64,000 bases of DNA from Lachnospiraceae bacterium (GTDB lineage: Bacteria; Bacillota; Clostridia; Lachnospirales; Lachnospiraceae). This document shows, one piece after another, positions 38,689 to 48,993 of this stretch (position 1 is the stretch's first letter; each line of letters begins with the position of its first letter). The stretch lies in the NCBI GenBank assembly GCA_014803415.1, contig JAAVBZ010000003.1, positions 60,633 through 124,632 on the forward strand, given 5' to 3'. A program made the position numbers and the translations under genes. The notes below the pieces were generated by a model that was given only the letters and a program-made list of their open reading frames with translations, was not told the DNA's origin and did no database searches.

Positions 38689-40011
38689 ATGCGGATTGGG
38701 ATTATAGGATTAGGCTATGTGGGCTTAACATTGGGAATTGCAGCAGCAGATAAGGGCATTGAAGTATACGGCATTGAAGTCAATGAGCATATTAAAGAAT
38801 GTTTAAGGGATAATAAGGCTCATTTCTATGAGCCGGGCCTTGACAATATGATAAAGCGTTATAATAATAAAAGATTTTTTGTTGTGGATTCTTTTTCAGC
38901 AGATATGGATTATGATGCGTTTGTAATAACTGTAGGCACCCCGCTGAGAGACGGCGAAAAGACTCCTAATTTTGAATATATTAAAAGTGCATTATTATCT
39001 ATCAAGGGCATTTATAATGGAAGCCAATTGATCGTGCTGAGAAGTACGGTTTCTGTCGGTACCACCAGAAATGTGGTGTTACCGTATTTAGCTGAGTTGT
39101 GCGAAAAAAGCCAGGAAGATATTCTGGTCGGAATGTGCCCTGAGCGAACATTAGAGGGAAAGGCGGTTGATGAATTGACACACTTACCTCAGATCATAAG
39201 TGGAAACAACAATGATTCAGTTAGAAAAGCTTATGATTTATTCAGCCGGATCACGCCTTGTATCGTGGAAGCAAAATCGCTGGAAGAAGCGGAGCTGATT
39301 AAATTGTACTGCAATACTTACAGGGATATGACCTTTGCCATAGGTAATGCTTTTTGTATGGCAGCGCAGAATTATGGCGTGGATGGGATAAAGGTTATTG
39401 AACATGCCAATTATGGATATGCCAGGAGCAATATCGCTAAACCGGGATTTGTGGCTGGACCATGTTTGGAAAAGGATGCATACATATTAATAAATAATAT
39501 GCCAGAATGCGACAGCAAAAATTTTATTTTATCCGCCAGAAAATTTAATGAATCATTAGAAGACATTGTAGTAAAGTGGGTGGAAAATAAGATCGGAAGG
39601 GCAGATAGCAAAAAGGTGATCGCAGTAAGCGGGCTGGCTTTTAAAGGACAGCCGGAAACCTCAGATCTGAGAGGATCCAGTTCTGTCTATATAGCCAGGA
39701 AGTTGAAGAAGGCCGGTTACAGGATGAATATTCATGATTTTTGTGCACTGCCTGAGGAAATGAGAGGATTGGGCTTGGGAAATTATTATGAAAACATCTA
39801 TGATGCCTGTGAGGATGCCTCCTTGTTGTTGATACTGAATAATCATAAAAAGTATACTACGCTGCTGGGACATCCCGTATTCAAAAATTCAGAGGGAAGA
39901 CAATTTGAAATATTGGACTCATGGGGAGTGTGCACAGAACTGTATTATGACGAAGAAATTAAAATTTCCACATTAGGAAATATGAATATTAGAGAGGAGA
40001 TCAGAAAATGA
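38689..40011 (+). CDS. Nucleotide-sugar dehydrogenase (UDP-Glc/GDP-Man DH family)
   Basis: IGIIGLGYVGLTLGIAAADKG, GPCLEKDAYIL catalytic Cys region, SGLAFKGQPETSDLRGSSS. Confidence 0.88.
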   Translation: MRIGIIGLGYVGLTLGIAAADKGIEVYGIEVNEHIKECLRDNKAHFYEPGLDNMIKRYNNKRFFVVDSFSADMDYDAFVITVGTPLRDGEKTPNFEYIKSALLSIKGIYNGSQLIVLRSTVSVGTTRNVVLPYLAELCEKSQEDILVGMCPERTLEGKAVDELTHLPQIISGNNNDSVRKAYDLFSRITPCIVEAKSLEEAELIKLYCNTYRDMTFAIGNAFCMAAQNYGVDGIKVIEHANYGYARSNIAKPGFVAGPCLEKDAYILINNMPECDSKNFILSARKFNESLEDIVVKWVENKIGRADSKKVIAVSGLAFKGQPETSDLRGSSSVYIARKLKKAGYRMNIHDFCALPEEMRGLGLGNYYENIYDACEDASLLLILNNHKKYTTLLGHPVFKNSEGRQFEILDSWGVCTELYYDEEIKISTLGNMNIREEIRK

Positions 40012-41027
40012 AGATTTTAGTAACAGGATCAGCAGGCTTTGTGGCCGGATATTTAGTGGACGAACTGCTAAGACATGGCCATCAGGTCGTAGGTATTGAT
40101 AATTACAGTAAATATGGTAAAATCGAAAAAAGTTATGACAACCATCCCGGATATACTTTTATTGAAGGCGATGTGAAGGACACAGGATTGATGAAGGAGA
40201 TCATAGAAGATTGTGATCAGGTCATAGCAATTGCAGCCATGATAGGGGGAATTACTTATTTTCATACGTATGCGTATGACTTATTAGCAGAGAATGAGAG
40301 GATTATTGCCTCTACTTTTGATGCAGCTATATGGGCGCACCAAAATCGGCATTTACAGAAAATAAATGTACTTTCTTCTTCCATGGTATTTGAATGCTGC
40401 CATGAATATCCAAGTAAGGAAGGGTATGAGCTCAGCTGTCCGCCGCCGTTATCAACTTATGGATTTCAAAAGCTGGCGTGTGAATATTTTGCAAAAGGGG
40501 CGTGGGAGCAGTATAAACTTCCATACACTATTATCCGGCCTTTTAACTGCATAGGGACAGGTGAACAAAGAGCCAAAAATGAAAAAGAAATATTATCAGG
40601 AAATGTGAAGCTGGCTATGAGCCATGTGGTTCCTGATTTAGTCCAGAAGGTTTATAAAGGACAAAGGCCACTGCACATATTGGGAAGCGGTGAACAGATC
40701 CGTCATTATACCTACGGCGGCGATCTGGCGGAAGGAATCAGATTATGTGTAGAGTCCGAAAAGGCAGTCAATGAAGATTTTAATTTATCAACGCCTGTTT
40801 CTACAACTGTCAAGGAATTAGCACAAATGATATGGCAGAAAATAAATGGGGACGAGCCTTTTTCGTTTGTTTCAGATCCGCCATATCAATATGATGTACA
40901 AAAGCGGGTGCCGGATGTGTCAAAGGCCAGAGAAATATTAGGTTTTACTGCAGATACAGATCTGAGCGTAACATTGGATGAGGTTATTCCCTGGATCCAA
41001 AGCCAGATTGAATTGGGAAATATTTAA
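40008..41027 (+). CDS. NAD-dependent epimerase/dehydratase (extended SDR)
   Basis: ILVTGSAGFVAGYLVDELLRHGHQVVGIDN, YGFQK. Confidence 0.88.
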   Translation: MKILVTGSAGFVAGYLVDELLRHGHQVVGIDNYSKYGKIEKSYDNHPGYTFIEGDVKDTGLMKEIIEDCDQVIAIAAMIGGITYFHTYAYDLLAENERIIASTFDAAIWAHQNRHLQKINVLSSSMVFECCHEYPSKEGYELSCPPPLSTYGFQKLACEYFAKGAWEQYKLPYTIIRPFNCIGTGEQRAKNEKEILSGNVKLAMSHVVPDLVQKVYKGQRPLHILGSGEQIRHYTYGGDLAEGIRLCVESEKAVNEDFNLSTPVSTTVKELAQMIWQKINGDEPFSFVSDPPYQYDVQKRVPDVSKAREILGFTADTDLSVTLDEVIPWIQSQIELGNI

Positions 41028-41057
41028 AATTTTTTTATGCGGTAGTGGGAGATACCA

Positions 41058-41771
41058 ATGATTGATATTGTTGTTCCTGTTTACAATGAAGCGGAAAATA
41101 TAGAAAAACTATTTAATACGATTGAAAAGGACATTAAAAGTCCTAAAAGAGTATTGATTGTTTATGATATGGAAACGGATAATACGCTGCCTGTATTAAG
41201 GCGTATAGAAGAAAAATATTCGTTTCAGGTTAAATTAGTTAAAAATATGTATGGCCAAGGTGCACTGAATGCGATCATTACAGGGATGCGGAAGGCTTCA
41301 AGCAAAAGTGTATTGGTATGTATGGCTGACCTTTCGGATAAACTGGATGTTGTAGATGCTATGGCGGCCCTGATCGAACAGGGATATGATCTGGTATGCG
41401 GATCAAGATATATGCGTGGAGGAAAGCAGCATGGAGGACCGGCTCTTAAAAGTCTGTTTTCAAGACTTGCAGGCCTGTCGCTGCATTTCCTTACAGGAAT
41501 ACCCACACACGATGCAACAAATAGTTTTAAGCTATACAGAAAAGAGATGCTGGATGCGTTTACCTTTGAAAGCACCGGCGGATTTGAAATAGGATTAGAG
41601 ATTGTCGTAAAAGCATATACGGAGGGATATAAGATAACGGAAATCCCTTCGGAGTGGTTTGACAGGGAGGCAGGCAAATCAAATTTTCATATGTGGAGAT
41701 GGCTTCCCCATTACCTGCATTGGTGGTTTCTATGTGTCTTCCATACATGGTTCAGTTTCTTACGGAAATGA
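41058..41771 (+). CDS. Glycosyltransferase family 2
   Basis: IDIVVPVYNEAENIEKLFNTI, VCMADLSD. Confidence 0.85.
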   Translation: MIDIVVPVYNEAENIEKLFNTIEKDIKSPKRVLIVYDMETDNTLPVLRRIEEKYSFQVKLVKNMYGQGALNAIITGMRKASSKSVLVCMADLSDKLDVVDAMAALIEQGYDLVCGSRYMRGGKQHGGPALKSLFSRLAGLSLHFLTGIPTHDATNSFKLYRKEMLDAFTFESTGGFEIGLEIVVKAYTEGYKITEIPSEWFDREAGKSNFHMWRWLPHYLHWWFLCVFHTWFSFLRK

Positions 41772-41772
41772 T

Positions 41773-42966
41773 TCATAATATATTTTCATAAATTTTTATA
41801 TAGCTTTGAAAGCATATATCCCTGTTAAACTCCAACGCTCGCTCCCGGCAGGCGGATGAAGTTATTTCTGTATTGCTTTCTAAAGACAGAATAGCTTCTT
41901 TTAATTTGGTAACGTTTCCTTTTTCTACAACGATGCCGCATCTTCTGGTAATGCATTCGGGGCTGCCTCCGGTATTAAAAGTGATGACAGGCTTGCCGCA
42001 GGCAAGAGCTTCCAGGTTGGTAGTAGGAAAGTTATCTTCCAGAGTAGGGTTTACGTAGACATAAGCCCGTTGATACCAGGATACCAATTCTGCTTGATCA
42101 GAAGTTCTGGTTATGGCTGTAATGCGACTGCCATATTTTGACAGAATCTGAAATTGTTGCTTTTTACTTAAACCAATTAGGACAATATGGTAGGAAGTAT
42201 CCAGCATAGTGGATAATTGCAGAAAAAAGTCAAGGCCTTTACAGCTTGACCAGACATTAGCTACGCCCAAAATGATTTTATGAGTGGTATTTTCACTGAT
42301 ACCGGGCCTAAAAAGCTCCAGATTAATGCCGTTGGGAATTACTTTTATAGGATATTCCTGCAGATAAGATTTCTTTACAATGTCAGCAAGCCAGTTGCTG
42401 GGGGTTACAATGGTCATATTTTTTACGCCCGTGAAAGCTTCCCTTTTTAAAATATAGTTTTGGCTGCTGTTATCGCGAAATAATGAATAGGGATAGTCGC
42501 TTCGATAAATAGGACAATGATTGCAGGCACTCTGCCATTTATCACAGCCGGCATGATCGAAATGGGCGCATTGCCCTGTCATGGGCCAACAATCGTGGAG
42601 TGTCCATACAACAGGAATATTCTGTGCCTTGATATATTCAAAGAGCATTCCTACATGAATATAAAAGCCATGAATATTATGAAGATGAAGAATATCCGGC
42701 TTTATTTCATCCAGCCACTTTAAAAAGCGTTTGGTAGTGTGTCTGGATCCAAAGCCGCTCTTACCGAGGAAAAAGTTTACAAGTATATGGCATCCAAAAT
42801 CTAAGGTGTTTCCAATCTTAAAACTTTGTATATTGTCGGGAGCTGAGCGCCGACCATAAGCAACAATGGATTTGAATCTCATTTGCATGGAAATATGATG
42901 CAGATCTGCAACTATTTTACCTGTGCTGCCGGTTCCGCAGACAGTATTAATTTGGACTATTTTCAT
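41773..42966 (-). CDS. Glycosyltransferase family 4 (WcaC-like)
   Basis: MKIVQINTVCGTGSTGKIVADLH, HLHNIHGFYIH, WTLHDCWPMTGQCAHFDHAGC; ATG at 42966. Confidence 0.88.
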   Translation of the reverse strand: MKIVQINTVCGTGSTGKIVADLHHISMQMRFKSIVAYGRRSAPDNIQSFKIGNTLDFGCHILVNFFLGKSGFGSRHTTKRFLKWLDEIKPDILHLHNIHGFYIHVGMLFEYIKAQNIPVVWTLHDCWPMTGQCAHFDHAGCDKWQSACNHCPIYRSDYPYSLFRDNSSQNYILKREAFTGVKNMTIVTPSNWLADIVKKSYLQEYPIKVIPNGINLELFRPGISENTTHKIILGVANVWSSCKGLDFFLQLSTMLDTSYHIVLIGLSKKQQFQILSKYGSRITAITRTSDQAELVSWYQRAYVYVNPTLEDNFPTTNLEALACGKPVITFNTGGSPECITRRCGIVVEKGNVTKLKEAILSLESNTEITSSACRERALEFNRDICFQSYIKIYENIL

Positions 42967-43091
42967 CAGGCTTCTCCAAACGGTTTTATACAGGTTTTCT
43001 TGTTTATTATAGCGTGATCGACCGGAAAATAAAACAGATTTATGGAATATATTCATGAAAAACAGATCATAAATGGAAGGAGTTGATTGAT

Positions 43092-44030
43092 ATGCCTGCT
43101 TTGCCTAAAGTAAATATCCTTCTTTCTACCTATAATGGAGAAAAGTATCTTGCTGAGCAGCTTGACAGCCTGCTTGCCCAGACTTATGAAAATATCCGGA
43201 TTTATATCAGAGATGACGGCTCCGCGGATGATACACTTTCCATTATTAAAGCATATATGGATAAACGTGCAGAAAATGGTGGACACCAAATAATTCTTTT
43301 GGACAATTCAAAGAAAGAAAATCTGGGATATATGAAAAGCTTCTGGACCCTTCTTGAGAAATCGGATGCGGCCGACTATTATGCATTCTGTGATCAGGAT
43401 GATTTCTGGCTTCCGGATAAGATTAAACTTGGGGTTTATGCTCTGGAAAAAGAAAATTCTGAGTTACCTTTGCTGTATTCTTCTTCTTTTATTTATTGCG
43501 ATGAAAACTTGAATTTTAAAAAGAATCCGGTAACCAGGAATACTCCTGTAATTTTTAAAGATACCATGTTTTATGCACCGGCATATGGTTTTACTATTAT
43601 CATTAATCAGAGTTTAAAAAATCTTGCACTTTCTGCCTCCTCATTAGAAAATATACCTCACGACGGATGGTGTCAGAAAATAGCTGCGTCTATGGGCAGG
43701 CTTATTGTTGATCCTGTACAGAGCGCTAAATACAGACGTCATTCTTCTACGGTGACTTATACAGGTTCCGATAAAACACGGATGATTTTTGAGTGGATTA
43801 AAAATGATATTCTGGGCATAGGATTGTCTGAATTCCGTTTTGTTTTGCAGCGTTTTTATGACGAATATCATAACCTTCTGGATGAAACTTCTGCAAAATG
43901 TCTTAATGTATTTAAGGAACAGAGAGTAACGCTGTCTCTTTATTTCAAACGTTTATTCTATCCTAAACGGCTTCGGCCGACTCTTGGAGGAGAACTTGCA
44001 CTGAGACTATGTTTTTTGCTGAACAGATAG
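43092..44030 (+). CDS. Glycosyltransferase family 2 (rhamnosyltransferase-like)
   Basis: VNILLSTYNGEKYLAEQLDSLLAQTYENIRIYIRDDGS, FCDQDDFWLPDKI. Confidence 0.9.
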   Translation: MPALPKVNILLSTYNGEKYLAEQLDSLLAQTYENIRIYIRDDGSADDTLSIIKAYMDKRAENGGHQIILLDNSKKENLGYMKSFWTLLEKSDAADYYAFCDQDDFWLPDKIKLGVYALEKENSELPLLYSSSFIYCDENLNFKKNPVTRNTPVIFKDTMFYAPAYGFTIIINQSLKNLALSASSLENIPHDGWCQKIAASMGRLIVDPVQSAKYRRHSSTVTYTGSDKTRMIFEWIKNDILGIGLSEFRFVLQRFYDEYHNLLDETSAKCLNVFKEQRVTLSLYFKRLFYPKRLRPTLGGELALRLCFLLNR

Positions 44031-44069
44031 GCTGTCCGATTTGTATTGATAATAAGACTGGAGAAGTAT

Positions 44070-45176
44070 ATGAAAAAGGGATATTATATTCATTTTCAAG
44101 GAAGAGTTTCGATAGGTGTCAGTAAGAAAATTGACATGCAGATAGAGGAATTCAACCAATATTACGATTTGAAAGAATTTGAAGTTGAAACGAAATCAAG
44201 AACAATAGTACAAAGGCTTTTGGGTTTGATCCCCACGGCCTCCATTAGCCGTAATTATAAAGAAGCATTGGATAAATTAAGCAATCCGGATTTTGTATAT
44301 GTGCGTCGTACCGTAGCGGATAAGGCATATATTAATTTTTGGAAAGAACTGAAAAAACGATATCCAGATTGCAAAATTATTATTGAAATATTTACTTATC
44401 CATATGATAAAGATAATTTTGGAAAATGGAATGCATGGCCATTTTATTTTAAGGAACTGATATATAGACCGCAGCTCAAGAAATATATTGATAGGTTTGT
44501 AACTTATACAGATGATAAAGAAATTTTTGGAGTACCGACTATATGCACAACGAACGGAATTAACGTAGATAGCATAGAAGTTGTAAAGGGTGAATATAAG
44601 GAAAACAGAATTACATTAATTGGCGTGGCGTATATGCAGAGGCATCATGGATATGAACGCATTATTGAAGGAATGCGAAAATATTATCAAAGCGTGGACC
44701 ATAAATATGTAGTAGAACTGCTTTTGATTGGAGAGGGACCGGAAAAGGCCAGATATCAGGAATTGGTGGGAAGGTATCAGCTGCAGAAGTTTGTAAAATT
44801 TTACCCTACCATGTCCGGAAAGCAGTTGGACGATATGTATGATATAAGCGATATAGCGCTGGCTTCTTTTGGCATGTATAAGGTAGGTATATATGAAAAA
44901 TTCGGAGGATTAAAGACAAGAGAGTGTCTGGCGAAAGGAATGCCTCTTATTACCGGATGTAGGATAGATGTGTTGGATGATAACTATAAGTATGTCAGGA
45001 ATTTTTCCAATAACGGACAAAGTGTTGATATAATGGATATTATTAAGTTTTACGAGGAAATCAGATCTGAAGGCATAAGTAAAGGCGAGGTCGCAAATAT
45101 CATAAGAGAGTTTGCAGTTCGGCGTATAAGTATGAAATCAGTTATGAAACCAATTATAGATTATATAGAAGGCTGA
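44070..45176 (+). CDS. Glycosyltransferase (GT1/GT4-like)
   Basis: LIGVAYMQRHHGYERIIEGM, LLIGEGPEKARYQELV; ATG 44070 likely. Confidence 0.75.
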   Translation: MKKGYYIHFQGRVSIGVSKKIDMQIEEFNQYYDLKEFEVETKSRTIVQRLLGLIPTASISRNYKEALDKLSNPDFVYVRRTVADKAYINFWKELKKRYPDCKIIIEIFTYPYDKDNFGKWNAWPFYFKELIYRPQLKKYIDRFVTYTDDKEIFGVPTICTTNGINVDSIEVVKGEYKENRITLIGVAYMQRHHGYERIIEGMRKYYQSVDHKYVVELLLIGEGPEKARYQELVGRYQLQKFVKFYPTMSGKQLDDMYDISDIALASFGMYKVGIYEKFGGLKTRECLAKGMPLITGCRIDVLDDNYKYVRNFSNNGQSVDIMDIIKFYEEIRSEGISKGEVANIIREFAVRRISMKSVMKPIIDYIEG

Positions 45177-45182
45177 GGAAAA

Positions 45183-46250
45183 ATGATAGCACATATTGTT
45201 GGTAATAGGCCACAGTTTATTAAATTAGCACCTTTATACCGTGAATTGCAGAATAGAAACTATGAACAGTGCATTATTCATAGCGGGCAGCATTATGATA
45301 CTAATTTATCTGAGATCTTTTTTAAAGAATTGGATATTCCATCCCCTTGTATTAATTTGATGGTGGGAAGCGGAACCCATGCGGAAATAACCTCCGGTGC
45401 CATGCTTGGATTAGAAAAGGAATTAATAAGAATAGCGCCGGATTTAGTTATAATTTATGGGGATACGGATACCACCCTGGCAGGAGCATTGGTTGCATCG
45501 AAACTAAATATACCTATTGCTCATGTTGAAGGCGGAGCAAGATCTCATCATAAAGAGAATCCGGAAGAGTGTAATAGAATTGTAGCTGATCATTTGTCGG
45601 ATATATTGTTTTGCCCCGATAAAATATCAGTAGAATATGCAAAGGCGGAAGGAATGGGGGAAAAATCCTTTTGGACCGGAGATATCATGTATGATACATT
45701 TTTGTCGGTTGCGTCTAAAAAAGATAAAGAAGCCGGAGAGGAAATTATTCTGATGACGTGGCACAGGCAGGAAAACACCGAGAGCAGGGCAAGAATGGAA
45801 AGTATTATTCGTTTCATTCAGAGGTTGGAAGGAAAGATTGTTTGCCCTATGCATCCGAGAACAAAAAAGTGTTTGAAAAGTTTTGGATTGTGGGAAGATA
45901 TTCAAAGTATAAATAATATGAACATTATTGAACCAGTTGGGTATCTGGAGATGATCTCACTAATGCAGACAGCCAGACTGATCGTTACGGATTCAGGCGG
46001 AGTATCTAAAGAATCATTCTTTGCCGGGGCAAAGTGCTTACTAATGGTAGATTTGGATTTATGGGATGATTTAGTGAAGACTGGCTGGATATTTAAGGTT
46101 GACCCTGAAAGCCGGGAAAGCGTAGATATGGCGATTACATTTGCGGACAATGCAGCAAGGACAGACGAGGTAAGTTATCCTCAATATTACGGGGATGGAC
46201 ATGCTGCAGAGAAAATGGTAAATTTATTAGAGAAATATTCGTTAATTTAG
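45183..46250 (+). CDS. Non-hydrolysing UDP-HexNAc 2-epimerase (WbpI-like)
   Basis: VGNRPQFIKLAPLYREL, SGQHYD, YGDTDTTLAGALVA, HVEGGARS. Confidence 0.85.
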   Translation: MIAHIVGNRPQFIKLAPLYRELQNRNYEQCIIHSGQHYDTNLSEIFFKELDIPSPCINLMVGSGTHAEITSGAMLGLEKELIRIAPDLVIIYGDTDTTLAGALVASKLNIPIAHVEGGARSHHKENPEECNRIVADHLSDILFCPDKISVEYAKAEGMGEKSFWTGDIMYDTFLSVASKKDKEAGEEIILMTWHRQENTESRARMESIIRFIQRLEGKIVCPMHPRTKKCLKSFGLWEDIQSINNMNIIEPVGYLEMISLMQTARLIVTDSGGVSKESFFAGAKCLLMVDLDLWDDLVKTGWIFKVDPESRESVDMAITFADNAARTDEVSYPQYYGDGHAAEKMVNLLEKYSLI

Positions 46251-46272
46251 GTCTGGGAAGAGGAAATGCTTT

Positions 46273-47349
46273 ATGAAGTATGCTTTAATTGGATGTGGAA
46301 GAATATCACCAAATCATTTTGCAGCGGCAAAGGCAAATAATCTTGAAATTGTGGCGGTTTGTGATCTGGCAGTTGCAAATATGCGAGATAAAAAATTAAA
46401 GTTTGATCTGGATGATACAGTTAAAGAATACACAGATTATGAAGAAATGATTCAGAATGAGCACCCTGAATTAGTAGCAATTGCAACTGAGAGCGGCAAA
46501 CATGCTGAGATTGCTCTCAAGTGTCTGGATCATGGATGCAACCTGATCATAGAGAAACCGATTGCATTATCTATAGAGGATGCTGATAAGATAATTGAAA
46601 AGGCTGACTCTTTAAATTTAAAAGTATGCACAAGTCATCAAAATCGATTTAATAAATCTATTCAGAAAATCCGTGATGCTTTGGTCAAGAACAGGTTTGG
46701 CAAGATGTTCTATGGCACGGCGCACATCAGGTGGTGTCGTGATCGAGAATATTATGACAGAGCAAACTGGCGTGGTACATGGGAGCAGGATGGCGGAGCG
46801 TTAATGAATCAGTGCATTCACAACATTGACCTGCTTCGCTGGATGATGGGTGATGAGATTGAAGAAGTAGTGGCAATGACAGATAGGCTTCATCATGACT
46901 ATATAGAAGCCGAAGATTTTGGAATTGCATTGATTAAATTTAAAAATGGTGCCTATGGAATTGTAGAAGGAACGACTAATATATATCCCCAAAATTTGGA
47001 AGAAACACTTTATCTTTTTGGTGAAAAGGGTACTGTCAAGGCTGGAGGTCAGTCTGTAAATGTTATTGAGGAATGGCGATTTGCGGATATGCTGGATGAT
47101 TCAGAAGAAGTAAAAAAGAAATTTCATGAAAATCCACCCAATATTTATGGCTATGGACATACGCCGCTGTATACAGATATGATTGATGCAATTATCAATA
47201 ATAGAAAGCCCTATGTAGATGCAGAAGCAGGAAAAAGAGCGCTGGAACTGGTTTTAGCAATATACCAGTCTGCATATATGGGAATTCCTGTGAAATTACC
47301 ATTAGATAAATGTGCAACTATAGATTTTAAAGGGAGATTTTCCAAATGA
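46273..47349 (+). CDS. Gfo/Idh/MocA oxidoreductase (WbpB/WlbA-like)
   Basis: YALIGCGRISPNHFAAAKAN, IEKPIAL, WRGTWEQDGGALMNQCIHNIDLLRWMMG. Confidence 0.87.
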   Translation: MKYALIGCGRISPNHFAAAKANNLEIVAVCDLAVANMRDKKLKFDLDDTVKEYTDYEEMIQNEHPELVAIATESGKHAEIALKCLDHGCNLIIEKPIALSIEDADKIIEKADSLNLKVCTSHQNRFNKSIQKIRDALVKNRFGKMFYGTAHIRWCRDREYYDRANWRGTWEQDGGALMNQCIHNIDLLRWMMGDEIEEVVAMTDRLHHDYIEAEDFGIALIKFKNGAYGIVEGTTNIYPQNLEETLYLFGEKGTVKAGGQSVNVIEEWRFADMLDDSEEVKKKFHENPPNIYGYGHTPLYTDMIDAIINNRKPYVDAEAGKRALELVLAIYQSAYMGIPVKLPLDKCATIDFKGRFSK

Positions 47350-47846
47350 GTTACTATGTTCATGAAAGCAGTTATATCGATGAAAACGTGAAAATAGGAA
47401 ATAATACGAAAATATGGCACTTTTGCCATATTCAATCCGGTGCAGAACTTGGGGAAGGAATTACTCTTGGACAGAATGTAAATATTTCAAATAATGTTAA
47501 GATTGGGAACAATGTAAAAATTCAGAATAATGTTTCCATATATGAAGGCGTAATTATTAAGGATGGCGTGTTTTTAGGGCCTTCCTGCGTTTTTACTAAT
47601 GATCTGACACCACGGGCACAATATCCCAAAGGAAGAGACAATTATGTGCAGACAGTAGTTGAAGAAGGAGCCAGTATAGGCGCTAATGCAACTATTGTAT
47701 GTGGCCATAGAATTGGTAAATATGCCATGATAGCGGCAGGAGCTGTGGTGACGAAGGATGTACCGGACTATGCATTGTGTATGGGAGTGCCCGCCAGAGT
47801 ATGCGGCAGAGTAGATGAGCAGGGTAACATCATTGAAATGAGTTAA
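47346..47846 (+). CDS. UDP-amino-sugar N-acetyltransferase (WbpD/WlbB-like, LbH)
   Basis: YVHESSYIDENVKIGNNTKIWHFCHI, FTNDLTPRAQ. Confidence 0.88.
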   Translation: MSYYVHESSYIDENVKIGNNTKIWHFCHIQSGAELGEGITLGQNVNISNNVKIGNNVKIQNNVSIYEGVIIKDGVFLGPSCVFTNDLTPRAQYPKGRDNYVQTVVEEGASIGANATIVCGHRIGKYAMIAAGAVVTKDVPDYALCMGVPARVCGRVDEQGNIIEMS

Positions 47847-48991
47847 TGAAGAAGGGCATAAAAATGGAATTTCGAGACTTGAAAACCCAGTATTTACAAA
47901 ACAAAGAAGCAATAGATTCGGCAATTCAAAATGTGTTATTAAGCGGTCATTTTATTGGAGGAGAGCCGGTACAACAATTGGAAGAGAAGCTGGCAGATTA
48001 TGTAGGTGTTAAACACTGCATCACATGTGCAAACGGAACGGATGCGCTGCAGCTTTCTTTAATGGCGTGGAATATCGGAGAAGGAGATGCCGTATTTGTT
48101 CCCGATTTTACCTTTTTTTCTACTGCAGAAGTGATTCCTTTAGTTAAAGCAACTCCTGTTTTTGTTGACATAGATAAAGACACCTTTAATCTGTCAGCAG
48201 AATCCTTAGAAAAAGCAATTCAAAATGTGCTAAAAAACGGTAAGATCACGCCGAAAGCAGTAATTGCTGTTGATCTGTTCGGGCAGCCTGCTGATTTTGC
48301 TGAGATCAGAAAAATTACGGAAAAGTATAAACTCCTGCTTCTGGAAGACGGTGCACAGGGATTTGGCGGAAGAATTAAATCGAAAAGAGCTTGCAGTTTT
48401 GGTGATATTGCAACAACTTCCTTTTTTCCGGCAAAACCATTAGGCTGTTATGGAGATGGCGGAGCAGTATTTACAGATAATGATGAATGGGCGGAACTGA
48501 TCCAATCCTATAAAGTACATGGAAAAGGTGCAGACAAATATGATAATGTAAGGATTGGATTAAATTCAAGATTAGACGCAATACAGGCGGCTGTTTTACT
48601 GGTTAAATTTAAATTTTTTGATAGAGAGATAGCGCTATGTAATCAGGTAGCAGAGCAATATACAGATCAGCTGAACAGTTTTATAAAAGCACCTGTAATA
48701 AGGAAGGATATGATCTCAAGCTGGGCACAGTATACAATATGTTTCCAGAATAACAAGGATCGCGAGCGCGCGATAAGAAACCTAAAACAAAATGGTATCC
48801 CGTCAGCCATATATTATCAAAGGCCCATGCATTTGCAAAAGGCATTTAGCTCATGTGCAGAAGGATCAGAATTTCAGTGTAAAGTTACAGAAAGCATATG
48901 CAGTTGCTGTCTGTCTCTGCCTATGCATGCTTATATGGATATGGACGATATAACAATAATATCGCAAATATTAAATGGTGAAAGAAAATAA
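47846..48991 (+). CDS. DegT/DnrJ/EryC1/StrS aminotransferase (WbpE/WlbC-like)
   Basis: CANGTDALQLSLMA, VAVDLFGQPADF-type region, TTSFFPAKPLGCYGDGGAVFT. Confidence 0.9.
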   Translation: MKKGIKMEFRDLKTQYLQNKEAIDSAIQNVLLSGHFIGGEPVQQLEEKLADYVGVKHCITCANGTDALQLSLMAWNIGEGDAVFVPDFTFFSTAEVIPLVKATPVFVDIDKDTFNLSAESLEKAIQNVLKNGKITPKAVIAVDLFGQPADFAEIRKITEKYKLLLLEDGAQGFGGRIKSKRACSFGDIATTSFFPAKPLGCYGDGGAVFTDNDEWAELIQSYKVHGKGADKYDNVRIGLNSRLDAIQAAVLLVKFKFFDREIALCNQVAEQYTDQLNSFIKAPVIRKDMISSWAQYTICFQNNKDRERAIRNLKQNGIPSAIYYQRPMHLQKAFSSCAEGSEFQCKVTESICSCCLSLPMHAYMDMDDITIISQILNGERK

Positions 48992-48993
48992 AT

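Noticed and set aside
41225-41677. 150-aa minus-strand ORF
   Set aside because: Antisense shadow of the GT2 gene 41058-41771.
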